A stretch of DNA of 64,000 bases from contig CACYVC010000009.1 in NCBI GenBank assembly GCA_902777835.1, forward strand, positions 1-64,000. Direction: 5' to 3'. The DNA comes from an uncultured Bacteroidales bacterium (GTDB lineage Bacteria; Bacteroidota; Bacteroidia; Bacteroidales; Muribaculaceae). Every line of letters starts with the position of its first letter. Position 1 is the first letter of the stretch. The position numbers and the translations under genes were made by a program. Positions 19,390 through 27,337 of this stretch are shown here, piece after piece. A model generated the notes under the pieces. That model was not told the DNA's origin and did no database searches. It saw only the letters and a list, made by a program, of their open reading frames with translations.

Positions 19390-20169
19390 TTACCACTTAG
19401 AGATAACGGTGTCGTGCTCACTAGAGGGGCCTATGAGCTGAGGATGCTGCACCATCTCGGGGTCTTCACTCTCCATGCGCATGGTAACCTCATTATAGAC
19501 ATACTTGAACAGCTCAATTATGGTGATTTTGCGGTCGTTATCGCGGTCGGCCTGTCCACGGAATCCCTTGATGAGAGCGTTACCAAACACCGAGTGCCGT
19601 ACTGGTGTCGATTCACGGTTGATGATGCTCTTGGAAGTCTCATTAGGACGACTCGACACCATGAAGGTGATGCCACTCTTCACCGCATCATCGCTCCAGT
19701 TAGGATCAGAAGTGAGTCCATTTTGCTTGCTGATACTTCCTGAGAAGCAAGCCATGACAAAAACATAAACATGTTTTGTCTTGCTCTTGGAGAGGATGTC
19801 GATAATCTCCTTGTAATAAACCGCGCCACCGCCGTAGGTGAGCAAAAAGCCATCCTCGCTTCCATGAGTGGCGAAGAAGAGCACAATGCGGTCGTTGGGG
19901 CTCTTAGCAGCAGCCACCACGTTCTTCACGCGCTTTAGGATATTCTCGCGGGTTGCATACTGGTTAACTATCACGCTGCCTTTGTAACCTTGCTTCACTA
20001 AGGCCTTTTTGAAATCTATGGCATCATATTGCGCCGAGGAGATATCCTCTGCACCAGGAGTGTTGCACTTCGACAATCCCATGCAGAAACAATAGTTCTT
20101 AGCAGCAACATTTCCACTGCCCAATAAAATGGCTAATGCCATAAATAATATCACTGATAATTTTTTCAT
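19390..20169 (-). CDS. Secreted caspase-like (C14) cysteine protease
   Basis: 259 residues with a signal peptide (about 1-23, ends VAA|KNY). The caspase/metacaspase fold is shown by the catalytic histidine in FFATHGSEDG (His102) and the catalytic cysteine in VMACFSGS (Cys141), with YGGGAVYYKEI between them as in peptidase family C14. DRDNDRKITIIELFKYV (about 215-232) resembles an EF-hand calcium loop. It has no obvious prodomain. It is embedded in the kinase/FHA/acidic-protein cluster, so cleavage of a cluster partner is a reasonable guess, not shown by the sequence. Confidence 0.85.
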   Translation of the reverse strand: MKKLSVILFMALAILLGSGNVAAKNYCFCMGLSKCNTPGAEDISSAQYDAIDFKKALVKQGYKGSVIVNQYATRENILKRVKNVVAAAKSPNDRIVLFFATHGSEDGFLLTYGGGAVYYKEIIDILSKSKTKHVYVFVMACFSGSISKQNGLTSDPNWSDDAVKSGITFMVSSRPNETSKSIINRESTPVRHSVFGNALIKGFRGQADRDNDRKITIIELFKYVYNEVTMRMESEDPEMVQHPQLIGPSSEHDTVISKW

Positions 20170-20222
20170 ATCTATCTAGTTTTTATTGTTATCTAATATA
20201 GTGTGTCTCAGTTGGTCGAGTG

Positions 20223-20615
20223 TTATTCTTTTGGCGCCACAGCCTTGTAGGCAATGGTAGTGCCGCATTTCTCACATTTCGTCCTAAGCACCTTGCCAGC
20301 CTCGGCGGGGATGATCGAAATCTTGTTGTTGCAATCGGGGCACGTCACCTTGTAGGGATGCCCCACAATGCCGCGCTTCTTGATTACATAGAACTTGTCT
20401 TTTACCTTCTCGGCAGGTCCCAGCTCTGGCACTATAAGGCGTGGGGCAATCACTGTCTTGGCTGGAGCCTCTTCTTTAGTAACCACAAACCTCACCATTT
20501 CTTTGCAGTGCGGGCAACACACCTTGTAGCGCCCTGCCATCGCTATTTTCACTTTAAAGGCCTTTCCGCAAGAGTTGCATTGTCTCTTGAGAATTGTAAT
20601 TTCATTTTTGTTCAT
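20223..20615 (-). CDS. Double zinc-ribbon protein
   Basis: 130 residues with two zinc ribbons: CNSCGKA/CPHCKEM (about 13-40) and CPDCNNK/CEKCGTT (about 92-122). It lacks other domains and a signal peptide. The two ribbons resemble those at the N terminus of the FHA protein at 16733-17866, which suggests gene duplication within the cluster. Role unknown; probably a cytosolic binding module. Confidence 0.75.
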   Translation of the reverse strand: MNKNEITILKRQCNSCGKAFKVKIAMAGRYKVCCPHCKEMVRFVVTKEEAPAKTVIAPRLIVPELGPAEKVKDKFYVIKKRGIVGHPYKVTCPDCNNKISIIPAEAGKVLRTKCEKCGTTIAYKAVAPKE

Positions 20616-20735
20616 TTCTATTATATTTTAATTGTTAGTACATAATGAAATCAAAACGGTGTTCCACAAATCACCCGCGTCACATCAAGGGAAAGATGTC
20701 TTTGGCAATTTATAGAACACCCGTCGCTATTTTTT

Positions 20736-21806
20736 TTACACCATCATGGTATCGTCGATGGGTTCATCAAGCAAATCATCATCGTGGTAGAGATCTTCAT
20801 CGGCCAAAGGCTCATCGAGTTCGGGAGGATTATCATAATCCCCCGAATCCTCGCCTTCATCGTTGATTGCGACCTCATCATCTTCGAGAACATCCTCTTC
20901 ATCAGCAGGATAGACATCGGCCTCTTCATCAGGATAGACATCTTCATCGGCTAAATCCTCGTCAAGAATCACATCATCCTCGTCAAGAATTATCTCGTCA
21001 TCATCAAGAATCACATCGTCTTCGTCAAGATTCACGTCATCATCGTCAACGATGACATCATCGTCGTCAATAACTATTTCGTCCTCATCTGTGAGGTCTT
21101 CATCTGTGAGGTCCTCATCTGTGAGGTCCTCATCTGTGAGGTCCTCATCATCGCCGAGGTCTTCACTGTCTCCATCGTCATCAATATCATCCATGTCGGT
21201 TGGCATATCGGGTTCAACGAGGTCATCATCTGCTTCGATATAGGGATTTGGTATCACGTTCTCAAGTTCCTCTCGTGTATAGAAATCATCGACATGAATA
21301 ATGCCATAAGGCTCTTGAGTCATGTCTATGACAGTGTCGTAGATGCCTGAACCTGGCTGGCTCTCGGCCAATGCATACATGGCGCCTCCCGATTCTTTAT
21401 CGCCCATGAGGAAGAAATAAATGTCGTTGCCATCCTCATCGACCTCGGCATACCATCCTAGTGGCTCTAATTCAGAAGCATCGCCTCCCTCAGGAAGACC
21501 AGGCTCTTGATCCCGCTGAATGTGATGAACATGATGGTGCACATGATGCTCAACGTGTTCAACTTGCTCTGTGTTTTCCTCGGTTTTTTCATGAGAGATT
21601 TCATCGGTAGGATTTTCTACATCCTCGATGTCGTCGTCATCGTCGTCAAGGTCATAGTGCTTCTTACTGAACACTTTGTCGAGCATGACTCCAACGCCAG
21701 CTCCTGCTGCCGTTGCTGCCCCCACGCCGAGACCTATTGCTAAACCACTCAACCTCTTACCACTTTTCATTGCTGCTGGTGCTAAATTTGCTTTTTTAGT
21801 TTCCAT
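20736..21806 (-). CDS. Acidic repeat protein, paralogue of the 17946-19301 gene
   Basis: 356 residues from the ATG at 21806 (METKKANLAP). It shares the layout of the other acidic protein: glycine/alanine-rich hydrophobic segment (about 20-45), KKHYDLDDDDDD, a His-rich stretch (about 85-100), the folded PLGWYAEVDEDGND ... SQPGSGIYDTV ... FYTREELENVI domain, then a long Asp/Glu tail. The tail has four DNA-level 15-bp repeats encoding LTDED (21086-21145). The ATG at 21884 would lie inside the FHA gene's 3' end, so the internal one was preferred. Confidence 0.72.
   Translation of the reverse strand: METKKANLAPAAMKSGKRLSGLAIGLGVGAATAAGAGVGVMLDKVFSKKHYDLDDDDDDIEDVENPTDEISHEKTEENTEQVEHVEHHVHHHVHHIQRDQEPGLPEGGDASELEPLGWYAEVDEDGNDIYFFLMGDKESGGAMYALAESQPGSGIYDTVIDMTQEPYGIIHVDDFYTREELENVIPNPYIEADDDLVEPDMPTDMDDIDDDGDSEDLGDDEDLTDEDLTDEDLTDEDLTDEDEIVIDDDDVIVDDDDVNLDEDDVILDDDEIILDEDDVILDEDLADEDVYPDEEADVYPADEEDVLEDDEVAINDEGEDSGDYDNPPELDEPLADEDLYHDDDLLDEPIDDTMMV
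21086..21145. repeat. Coding tandem repeat, 4 x 15 bp
   Basis: Four copies of CATCTGTGAGGTCCT (first copy one mismatch) within the acidic protein gene, encoding LTDED on the minus strand. In-frame unit gain or loss could change tail length. Confidence 0.85.
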
Positions 21807-21862
21807 ATAATTTTTGTTTTGTGCCTCACATGTGAGGCTTAGTTTATATTCTCTTGGTTCTA

Positions 21863-22507
21863 TCACTTTTGGCATCTGCCGCATTTCAGGTTCTCAATCT
21901 CATCGCTTGAAAGTTTGCGGTCACACTCAGGGTTGGGACACTGGCTGAACAGCTTGCGCTTCTTGATGATTTTAGACCTTTTGCCCTGGGCATCATAAAA
22001 CGTAGTAGCACCCATAGTCAAGAGCGAGAGGCCACGATAAACATGAAACATCATTCCTGTGGATTTAGGATCGGCTAATTGCCAAAACACTGTGCCAATA
22101 GTGAAAACAAGCATCACAATGAAAATACTAAGCCGTACCCATTTCGCGCGCTTTGTCACATTTTCCTCTTCCTGGTCAAACTCCAGTTTCTTGTTGCGCA
22201 TGTAGAGATGCTCGTCAACATAGTCGCCGGGGTTGGTGAGCTGTTTAGCATAGAAACAGCAGCCTGCAGAATTGTCGGCGCCGAGGACTATAAACGACAT
22301 CTCTGAGATCTGCATTCCCTGAGGTCCCACTCTCATTAATTCGCCTGTCGTCTCATTGCGTACAAAGGTGCCGTTAGTAGAGTTGCAATCAGCAAGAATC
22401 CAGCGACCGTAATCGTCAATCGTTACTGTAGCATGAACTTTGCTGACTCCAATTCCATTGATTTTAAAAGGCTGATCGCCCGACTTCCCTAAGGTTATAG
22501 TTTTCAT
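21863..22507 (-). CDS. FHA domain membrane protein with C-terminal zinc ribbon
   Basis: 214 residues. The FHA domain is N-terminal (about 1-85: SKVHATVTIDDYGRW, DCNSTNGTFV), with the S-x-x-H and N-x-T residues that bind phosphothreonine. Two membrane helices follow (about 122-175), then a zinc ribbon (CPNPECDRKL ... CGRCQK, 190-213). The domain order is the mirror image of the FHA protein at 16733. It is the first gene of the minus-strand run ending at the 15006-15038 terminator, and likely recruits kinase-phosphorylated partners to the inner membrane. Confidence 0.85.
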   Translation of the reverse strand: MKTITLGKSGDQPFKINGIGVSKVHATVTIDDYGRWILADCNSTNGTFVRNETTGELMRVGPQGMQISEMSFIVLGADNSAGCCFYAKQLTNPGDYVDEHLYMRNKKLEFDQEEENVTKRAKWVRLSIFIVMLVFTIGTVFWQLADPKSTGMMFHVYRGLSLLTMGATTFYDAQGKRSKIIKKRKLFSQCPNPECDRKLSSDEIENLKCGRCQK

Positions 22508-22831
22508 TTATGAGATATTTATGTTTTAATTATCGCTATTGTGTAATGGTTTTCTAATGCAGAACATTCTTGAGCATATCATGAGAGTAGCATCAAAAAG
22601 CAAAAATGCACCATTTTTTCAAAAACTCCACAAATTTAATGATAATATTTTAAATATTAAATATAAATATATAAAAAATTGAAATGAGCAGGCATAAACC
22701 TACCCATTTTAGAATTGTGAAAAGTAGAAGGAAGAAAGTGAAAGGGAAATCGTTCTTCGTTGTTCGTTTATCGTTGTTCGTTTATCGTTATTCGTTTATC
22801 GGGGATTGGAGGACATGAATGGCTCTCGCTT
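22508..22831. other. AT-rich gap between FHA cluster and truA
   Basis: No gene seen. It should carry the promoter for the FHA/acidic/caspase run; CAAATTTA at 22631-22638 is a possible minus-strand -7 box, but no -33 box is well placed. A tandem repeat lies at 22757-22798. Confidence 0.5.
22757..22798. repeat. Tandem repeat, 3 x 14 bp
   Basis: Three copies of TCGTTGTTCGTTTA (third with one change), just beyond the truA stop. Confidence 0.85.
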
Positions 22832-23590
22832 TCACCTCTCTCCATATTTCACGTCCCACAGAAACAGCGCATGAGCGGGCATTGAGGTGCCAGCAGCGCA
22901 ACGGTCTTTCTTCTCGATGATGCGACAAAAGTCCTCAACCGTGATTTTGTGGTTCCCCACATCAACGAGCGTGCCCACGATGGCACGCACCATGTTACGC
23001 AAGAAGCGGTCAGCGGTGATGGTAAACACCCACTGCTCCACATTGAGATCAAGCGGGGCCTTGACGCGAGACCATTGCGCCTCGGTGATGTGGCAGATGT
23101 TGGTCTTCACATCGGTGTGGAGTTTGCTGAACGAGGTAAAATCTTCATAGTCCATAAGGTGCTGTGCCGCCTCATTCATAAGTCCAAAATCAAGGCGAGG
23201 GTTGCACTGCCAGCTCAGCGAGCGAAGCAGCGGCGACTTGCCCGTGTGGGCGAAGTATTTATAAGTGCGACTAGTGGCATCGAAACGCGCATGGGCAGTA
23301 TCTGACACCTCAATCACCTCGTGGATGGCAATATCTTGTGGCAAGATGCCATTAAGGCTTCGCACCAGCAACTGAGGATTGGCAATGGGCTGCTCGGTGT
23401 CGAAGTGGGCATACATGGTGGCTGCGTTCACTCCAGCGTCGGTGCGTCCTGCACCAGTTATGGGCGTTTCGTGGCGCAGCACCATGGCCAGCGCCTTCTC
23501 TATGGTCTCCTGCACGCTCACATCGTTAGGCTGAATCTGCCACCCGTGATAGGCTGCACCCTGAAATGATATTTTGAGAAAATAACGCAT
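22832..23590 (-). CDS. truA: tRNA pseudouridine(38-40) synthase TruA
   Basis: 252 residues, the normal TruA length. The catalytic aspartate is in GAGRTDAGVNA (Asp51). NMVRAIVGTLVDVG near 205 is the conserved C-terminal motif. The enzyme makes pseudouridine at positions 38-40 of the tRNA anticodon stem. It starts four bases after the esterase gene stop on the same strand, so the two are likely co-transcribed. Confidence 0.96.
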   Translation of the reverse strand: MRYFLKISFQGAAYHGWQIQPNDVSVQETIEKALAMVLRHETPITGAGRTDAGVNAATMYAHFDTEQPIANPQLLVRSLNGILPQDIAIHEVIEVSDTAHARFDATSRTYKYFAHTGKSPLLRSLSWQCNPRLDFGLMNEAAQHLMDYEDFTSFSKLHTDVKTNICHITEAQWSRVKAPLDLNVEQWVFTITADRFLRNMVRAIVGTLVDVGNHKITVEDFCRIIEKKDRCAAGTSMPAHALFLWDVKYGER

Positions 23591-23593
23591 AAA

Positions 23594-24508
23594 TTAAGGC
23601 CTTAGCATAAACATCAGGGGATAATGAAGACGTTGTGCCCAATAGATTTCCATGTGTTGATGACCTTCAAAAACAAGGCTCTCGAAATGGTCGCTGTCCC
23701 AGCCAAGGCCCATTATCATCTTGTCCAAAGAGTACTGAGATGCGCTATAGGTGCCGTCAAGCTCTACATCACCTCGGTCCATGTAGATAAGGCTAGTATT
23801 GGGAGCTGGCAGCTTAGATTTCACATAGTTGCGGAAACCAGTCGCCCACGCCTCGCTGTTATATTTGGGATTATAGAAATTCATAGACGAGTGGGTTGAC
23901 ATGCACACCGCGCCGCCAAACACCTGTGGATACTCACAAAGGGCATACATCGAGATTAATCCGCCCATGCTCGACCCCATCACGAAAGTGTGCTCACGTG
24001 TGGTCAACGGTTTGTAACGAAGATCGATAAAGGGCTTCACCTCCTCAACGAGGAAGCGTAGATAATCGTCGCCCTTATAGACGCTCACATCAACATCGGC
24101 ACGCAGGTCTTCGGGCACATACTCATAGCACTTTGTTGGGAAATAGTCGTTGAGGCGGTTTTTGCTATTATCAACGCCCACCACGATGCATCGCCTTATC
24201 TTGCCCTCGGCGATGAGGCGTCCCATCACTTCATCTACCTTCCACTCTTGCTTGTTCCATGTGGTAGTGGCGTCGAAGAGCATCTGCCCGTCGTGCATAT
24301 ATAGCACATCGCACGGCTCGCCTACGACATAGCCGTCGGGGAGCCACACTGTGACGTTGCGCGCCTCTATATATTGTGACTTAAACTGTGGGAAAAACTC
24401 CAGGCGCCCCGAGCTTACCTGCTGCTGCGCCTCGGCAGGTTCCTGGGCCAGCATTGGCATGGTGCTGCACAATACTGCCAGCACTATCAACATAATTTTA
24501 ATTTTCAT
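23594..24508 (-). CDS. Secreted esterase of the enterochelin esterase/EstD type
   Basis: 304 residues with a signal peptide (about 1-21, ending MLAQ). It is an alpha/beta hydrolase: the nucleophile serine lies in MGSSMGGLIS (about residue 171), and VYMHDGQMLFD with VVGVDNSKNRLNDY is typical of the Fes-like/esterase D group. The likely catalytic histidine is near SDHFESLVFEGHQH at about 275-288. Substrates could be acyl or feruloyl esters on polysaccharides, or siderophore esters. Upstream partner of truA. Confidence 0.85.
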   Translation of the reverse strand: MKIKIMLIVLAVLCSTMPMLAQEPAEAQQQVSSGRLEFFPQFKSQYIEARNVTVWLPDGYVVGEPCDVLYMHDGQMLFDATTTWNKQEWKVDEVMGRLIAEGKIRRCIVVGVDNSKNRLNDYFPTKCYEYVPEDLRADVDVSVYKGDDYLRFLVEEVKPFIDLRYKPLTTREHTFVMGSSMGGLISMYALCEYPQVFGGAVCMSTHSSMNFYNPKYNSEAWATGFRNYVKSKLPAPNTSLIYMDRGDVELDGTYSASQYSLDKMIMGLGWDSDHFESLVFEGHQHMEIYWAQRLHYPLMFMLRP

Positions 24509-24724
24509 AGCATTTTCATATTTTTGGATAAATTAGGCTGCACCTCGGAAAAACATAAATAAATTTTGTTTTTCTCTCGGTTTGCACTAATTTTGATGCA
24601 AAAATAGTAAAAATATCATTGATTTCTATTATATTTGCACAAAATATGCTTTAAGGGTATGGCAAAGGCCAATTACTTCACCATTATCTAAAGAATATTG
24701 TCTAACAAACTAAAATAGCGTAAC

Positions 24725-25426
24725 ATGAAAAAAAATCGTTTATTCTGGATTTTGATGCTGGCTGTTCTTGTCCCAGCACTTGTATTGAGTGCTTGCGAGA
24801 AAAAGAAAAAGTACCACTACGACGATGAGGAAGAGGACGAGAGCACTGAGCAAGTGGAGAGTGGCGACTCCGACAGCAAGAAAGAGAAGAAGCTAATCTT
24901 TGGAGAGTATAAACTTGACAAAGAAAGTTTTGAGGCATTCTTCGGAGAAGACATCGAGAAATCGGCTAAAGAGCAAGGTGCCACCCTCGACATCTTGACA
25001 AGCTTCAACTTCAACGATGATGATGCTCTCGACGTGCAGATGGTTTATAATGCATCGATCTACTTCAAAGAAATTCGCAACACCTTGAAGTTAAATATGA
25101 TAATTGGAGCAACAGGAAAATGGCATCACGACCAGGAAAACAAGCAGCTCACAATCTCTATCGATGACCTAAAAATCAACGATGCGAATTTCTCATTTGC
25201 CAAAGAAGATGCCACCACCAAAGAAATCAGAAGACAGCTCGGTGGCGACCAAGGCTTCAAGAATCAAATGATGAAAGAGATGGACATCGATGCCGAAATG
25301 GAGAAAGTAAAAAAGACACAAGTCTTTACTGTGACACGACTCCAACCCGACGGCTTCACCATCAAACCGCTTGACAGCGAGAAGAGAGTGAAATTTGAGA
25401 AAGTTGACGTTGACTACGAGCAATAA
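24725..25426 (+). CDS. Acidic lipoprotein of unknown function
   Basis: 233 residues with a lipoprotein signal (MKKNRLFWILML ... VLSAC, lipidated Cys24). After the lipobox comes KKKKYHYDDEEEDE, similar in style to the KKHYDLDDDD start of the acidic proteins in the kinase cluster. The rest reads like an outer-membrane lipoprotein with a lipocalin-like beta fold (GATGKWHHDQENKQLTIS), typical of many Bacteroidales proteins. A -7 box TATATTTG is at 24630-24637, and a strong terminator follows. Confidence 0.75.
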   Translation: MKKNRLFWILMLAVLVPALVLSACEKKKKYHYDDEEEDESTEQVESGDSDSKKEKKLIFGEYKLDKESFEAFFGEDIEKSAKEQGATLDILTSFNFNDDDALDVQMVYNASIYFKEIRNTLKLNMIIGATGKWHHDQENKQLTISIDDLKINDANFSFAKEDATTKEIRRQLGGDQGFKNQMMKEMDIDAEMEKVKKTQVFTVTRLQPDGFTIKPLDSEKRVKFEKVDVDYEQ

Positions 25427-25450
25427 TCGCAACGACACATCATCACACAA

Positions 25451-25478
25451 AATCACCCCAGGGGCACTTGGGGTGATT
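25451..25478 (+). terminator. Terminator of the lipoprotein gene
   Basis: A perfect 10-bp stem (25451-25460 with 25469-25478) followed by TTTTAATTT. This is the last clear host element before the prophage. Confidence 0.88.
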
Positions 25479-25553
25479 TTAATTTATCATTAGTGCCTGG
25501 GAAAGATGGGGCAACTGCTCCACAAAGGTGACATTCGGCGATTAAAAACCAAT

Positions 25554-25590
25554 GAGGGTGTGTCAAAATGAAGATATGACATGCCCTCTT
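25554..25590 (+). repeat. Interspersed hairpin repeat, copy 2
   Basis: GAGGGTGTGTCA pairs with TGACATGCCCTC (12 bp, two G-T pairs). The first 12 bases are the same as the repeat at 59-99 (minus strand). It sits close to the inferred phage edge. Confidence 0.55.
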
Positions 25591-25658
25591 AAACAATTAT
25601 AAAACAACTCAATAGAAATAACAAAAGTAAATGTCGCAGTAAAATTGTTGCTTCTTTG

Positions 25659-25689
25659 CACCCACTAGCAAACAAGTTTGCCGTGGGTG
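25659..25689. other. Hairpin near the left phage edge
   Basis: CACCCAC (25659-25665) pairs with GTGGGTG (25683-25689), with an inner GCAAAC/GTTTGC stem. This lies in a 415-base stretch (25427-25841) that has no gene. It is either a terminator or part of an attachment region; I cannot tell. Confidence 0.4.
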
Positions 25690-25699
25690 GACAAATGAA

Positions 25700-25729
25700 A
25701 AACGGTTGCGACTTTCGTCACAACCGTTT
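25700..25729 (-). terminator. Terminator downstream of the phage repressor
   Basis: A perfect 9-bp stem (25700-25708 with 25721-25729), A-rich on the left, so it gives a T-run after the hairpin on the minus strand. It can end the repressor transcript. Confidence 0.65.
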
Positions 25730-25841
25730 CTTTTGATTGGCGGAGAGGACAAGAATATTTTTTTGTTTTCTCGCCCTCATAGTTGGTCTATTCGTCAACC
25801 ATTTACATTCAGGATTCGCTGCATTATCGTCTATAACCCGT

Positions 25842-26213
25842 CTATGATTTTGAGCCCTCAAGTTGCTGCTTCAAGAGGGCAATCATGTCCTCGAGGAGGG
25901 CGATTCTTTTGTCCTTCTCCTCGATGATTCTGTCCTGAGCCTGGGCTTTTCCCTTGAGCTCGCCTATAGTTATGCTGGCAACATTGTTGGAATTTCCAAT
26001 CACATTGTATCCATAACTTTTGGCTCGCTGAAACAGCGTGTCGATGGGCACATCAAAAAAATCTGCAATTTTTTCAAGCCTTTCGGCGGTAGGGTTGCCT
26101 TTGACGAGCGACGTAATTGAACCGTTACTTTGTAATTGGAGATGCTCCAATAAATCTTTGGCTCGCAAACCGCGCTCCTTTAGCAATACGTTGATTACTT
26201 GACCGTTGTACAT
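25842..26213 (-). CDS. XRE-family phage repressor
   Basis: 123 residues. The N-terminal helix-turn-helix is XRE-like (about 1-60: VINVLLKERGLRAKDLLEHL, SITSLVKGNPTAERLEKIADFF). A coiled coil at the C terminus (about 90-120, IIEEKDKRIALLEDMIALLK) should serve for dimerisation. It lacks the LexA-like peptidase domain of lambda CI. It faces the rightward phage genes across a 142-base region with two inverted repeats, so it is the likely lysogeny repressor. Confidence 0.82.
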   Translation of the reverse strand: MYNGQVINVLLKERGLRAKDLLEHLQLQSNGSITSLVKGNPTAERLEKIADFFDVPIDTLFQRAKSYGYNVIGNSNNVASITIGELKGKAQAQDRIIEEKDKRIALLEDMIALLKQQLEGSKS

Positions 26214-26248
26214 AAAAATGATGAGTTTTAATAATTTTTAACTTTAGA

Positions 26249-26330
26249 AAAACCAATAATATTTTGTTGGTTTTGCAAAATCTTTTGTAGTTTTGCAGTC
26301 CAAAATTAGGACAAAGTTTTGGACTGACAA
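26249..26330. promoter_or_regulatory. Divergent promoters and operators (lysis-lysogeny switch)
   Basis: Rightward promoter: TTG (26264-26266), 21 bases, TAGTTTTG (26288-26295). Leftward promoter on the minus strand: TTG (26330-26328), 19 bases, TAATTTTG (26308-26301). Two perfect inverted repeats overlap them: AAAACCAA (26249-26256)/TTGGTTTT (26267-26274), and CAGTCCAAAA (26296-26305)/TTTTGGACTG (26317-26326). The second covers the leftward -7 box and the rightward start site, so one bound protein could block both. Confidence 0.65.
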
Positions 26331-26355
26331 AATTTTTCGATAATATTTTATTGAT

Positions 26356-26547
26356 ATGGTTATAATTGACTACTACCGCAATCTATCTGCTAAACAGAAG
26401 ATTCAATTCCGAGACCAAGCGATGGCCATCACCGGTTGGGCACGTAGCACTTTCTTTTACAAAATGCAGCATGGCAACTTACAGCCGCTTGAAATTTCCG
26501 CACTTGAAGAACTCATCAAAACTATAACTTATGATCGAGAAGATTGA
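26356..26547 (+). CDS. Small early phage regulator
   Basis: 63 residues, first rightward gene. LSAKQKIQFRDQAMAITGWARSTFFYKMQHG looks like a small helix-turn-helix of Cro/Cox type, though the match is weak. Its end overlaps the next gene's start by 17 bases, so they are likely coupled. Position alone suggests a repressor antagonist. Confidence 0.65.
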   Translation: MVIIDYYRNLSAKQKIQFRDQAMAITGWARSTFFYKMQHGNLQPLEISALEELIKTITYDRED

Positions 26548-27079
26548 ATTTTACAACACGCCCGACGGGTCGGTGTGTTGCAAGCCGGAAGGCAAACCTA
26601 TGTTTGTTCTCGATGAGAGCTGCCGCAAACTCATCGAGGAGATGGTCATCACCATCAAGGAACTCTATCCCGATGCCTTCAAGGCATTGAGCGAAATCTA
26701 CTCCACCAGTGAACGCAACAGGGCATTCTATGAATACCGCATCGTCCATCGCTTTATCCGCTGCAACTTCGGTGAATATGACGCGTTGCACACCGACATC
26801 GATGCCATGGGTGGATTTCACCTCGAAGATGTAAAATGCCCCATGCGTGGAGAATGTGTGCTCGAGGGCTGCGTGTGCCACCCACGACTGCAATCAACTT
26901 TGTCTCCCAGGGAGCAGGAGGTGGCCGAACTGCTTGGTCGTGGGTACGACAAACTTGAAGTCGCCAATGAGCTGAATATTTCGGTCTACACAGTATCACG
27001 CCATGTGGCCAACATCAAAGCACGTCTCAAATTGCGTCACACCAACCAGATTGTTTCATACTTCAAAACGCACGATTGA
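26531..27079 (+). CDS. LuxR-type HTH regulator
   Basis: 182 residues. The C-terminal 60 residues are a LuxR/GerE helix-turn-helix (LSPREQEVAELLGRGYDKLE, then NISVYTVSRHVANI). The N-terminal 115 residues contain several cysteines (CPMRGECVLEGCVCHP near 107-122) that could bind a metal or an Fe-S cluster; this part I do not recognise. It could be the activator of the later phage promoters, an inference from its early position. Confidence 0.8.
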   Translation: MIEKIEFYNTPDGSVCCKPEGKPMFVLDESCRKLIEEMVITIKELYPDAFKALSEIYSTSERNRAFYEYRIVHRFIRCNFGEYDALHTDIDAMGGFHLEDVKCPMRGECVLEGCVCHPRLQSTLSPREQEVAELLGRGYDKLEVANELNISVYTVSRHVANIKARLKLRHTNQIVSYFKTHD

Positions 27080-27080
27080 C

Positions 27081-27335
27081 ATGTACAAAATCAAAGACTG
27101 GGAGAAAGCTATACGCTATCGCAAAGATGTTCAGTTCAACGAAATCTATCTGAAAGATGGGCTCGTTGACATCGTGATAGGCACCGCACTCGTCCCTTAC
27201 AGGAAGGTGCGCGGTGAAGTCAAGTATCGCTGGCGCAAGGTTCGTTGGAACAAATATGGCCTCTGCCTCAATGCAAACGGCACAGAGGCCGCCACATTGT
27301 ATCATTATAATATTCACTTCAACGTTGCGCAATAG
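27081..27335 (+). CDS. Small phage protein
   Basis: 84 residues from ATG 27081 (MYKIKDWEKAIRYRKDVQ), one base after the LuxR-type gene's stop. Rich in basic and aromatic residues, no known domain. Two bases separate its stop from the primase-helicase start, so it is part of the early operon. Confidence 0.65.
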   Translation: MYKIKDWEKAIRYRKDVQFNEIYLKDGLVDIVIGTALVPYRKVRGEVKYRWRKVRWNKYGLCLNANGTEAATLYHYNIHFNVAQ

Positions 27336-27337
27336 AC

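Noticed and set aside
22757-22798. Possible CRISPR-like repeat
   Set aside because: Units are 14 bp with no spacers; a simple tandem repeat. The CTACA array at 30930 was rejected as CRISPR for the same reason (5-bp words, no real spacers).
25659-25840. A tRNA or att core at the left phage edge
   Set aside because: No tRNA fold found and the right phage end is outside the window, so no repeat can be matched.
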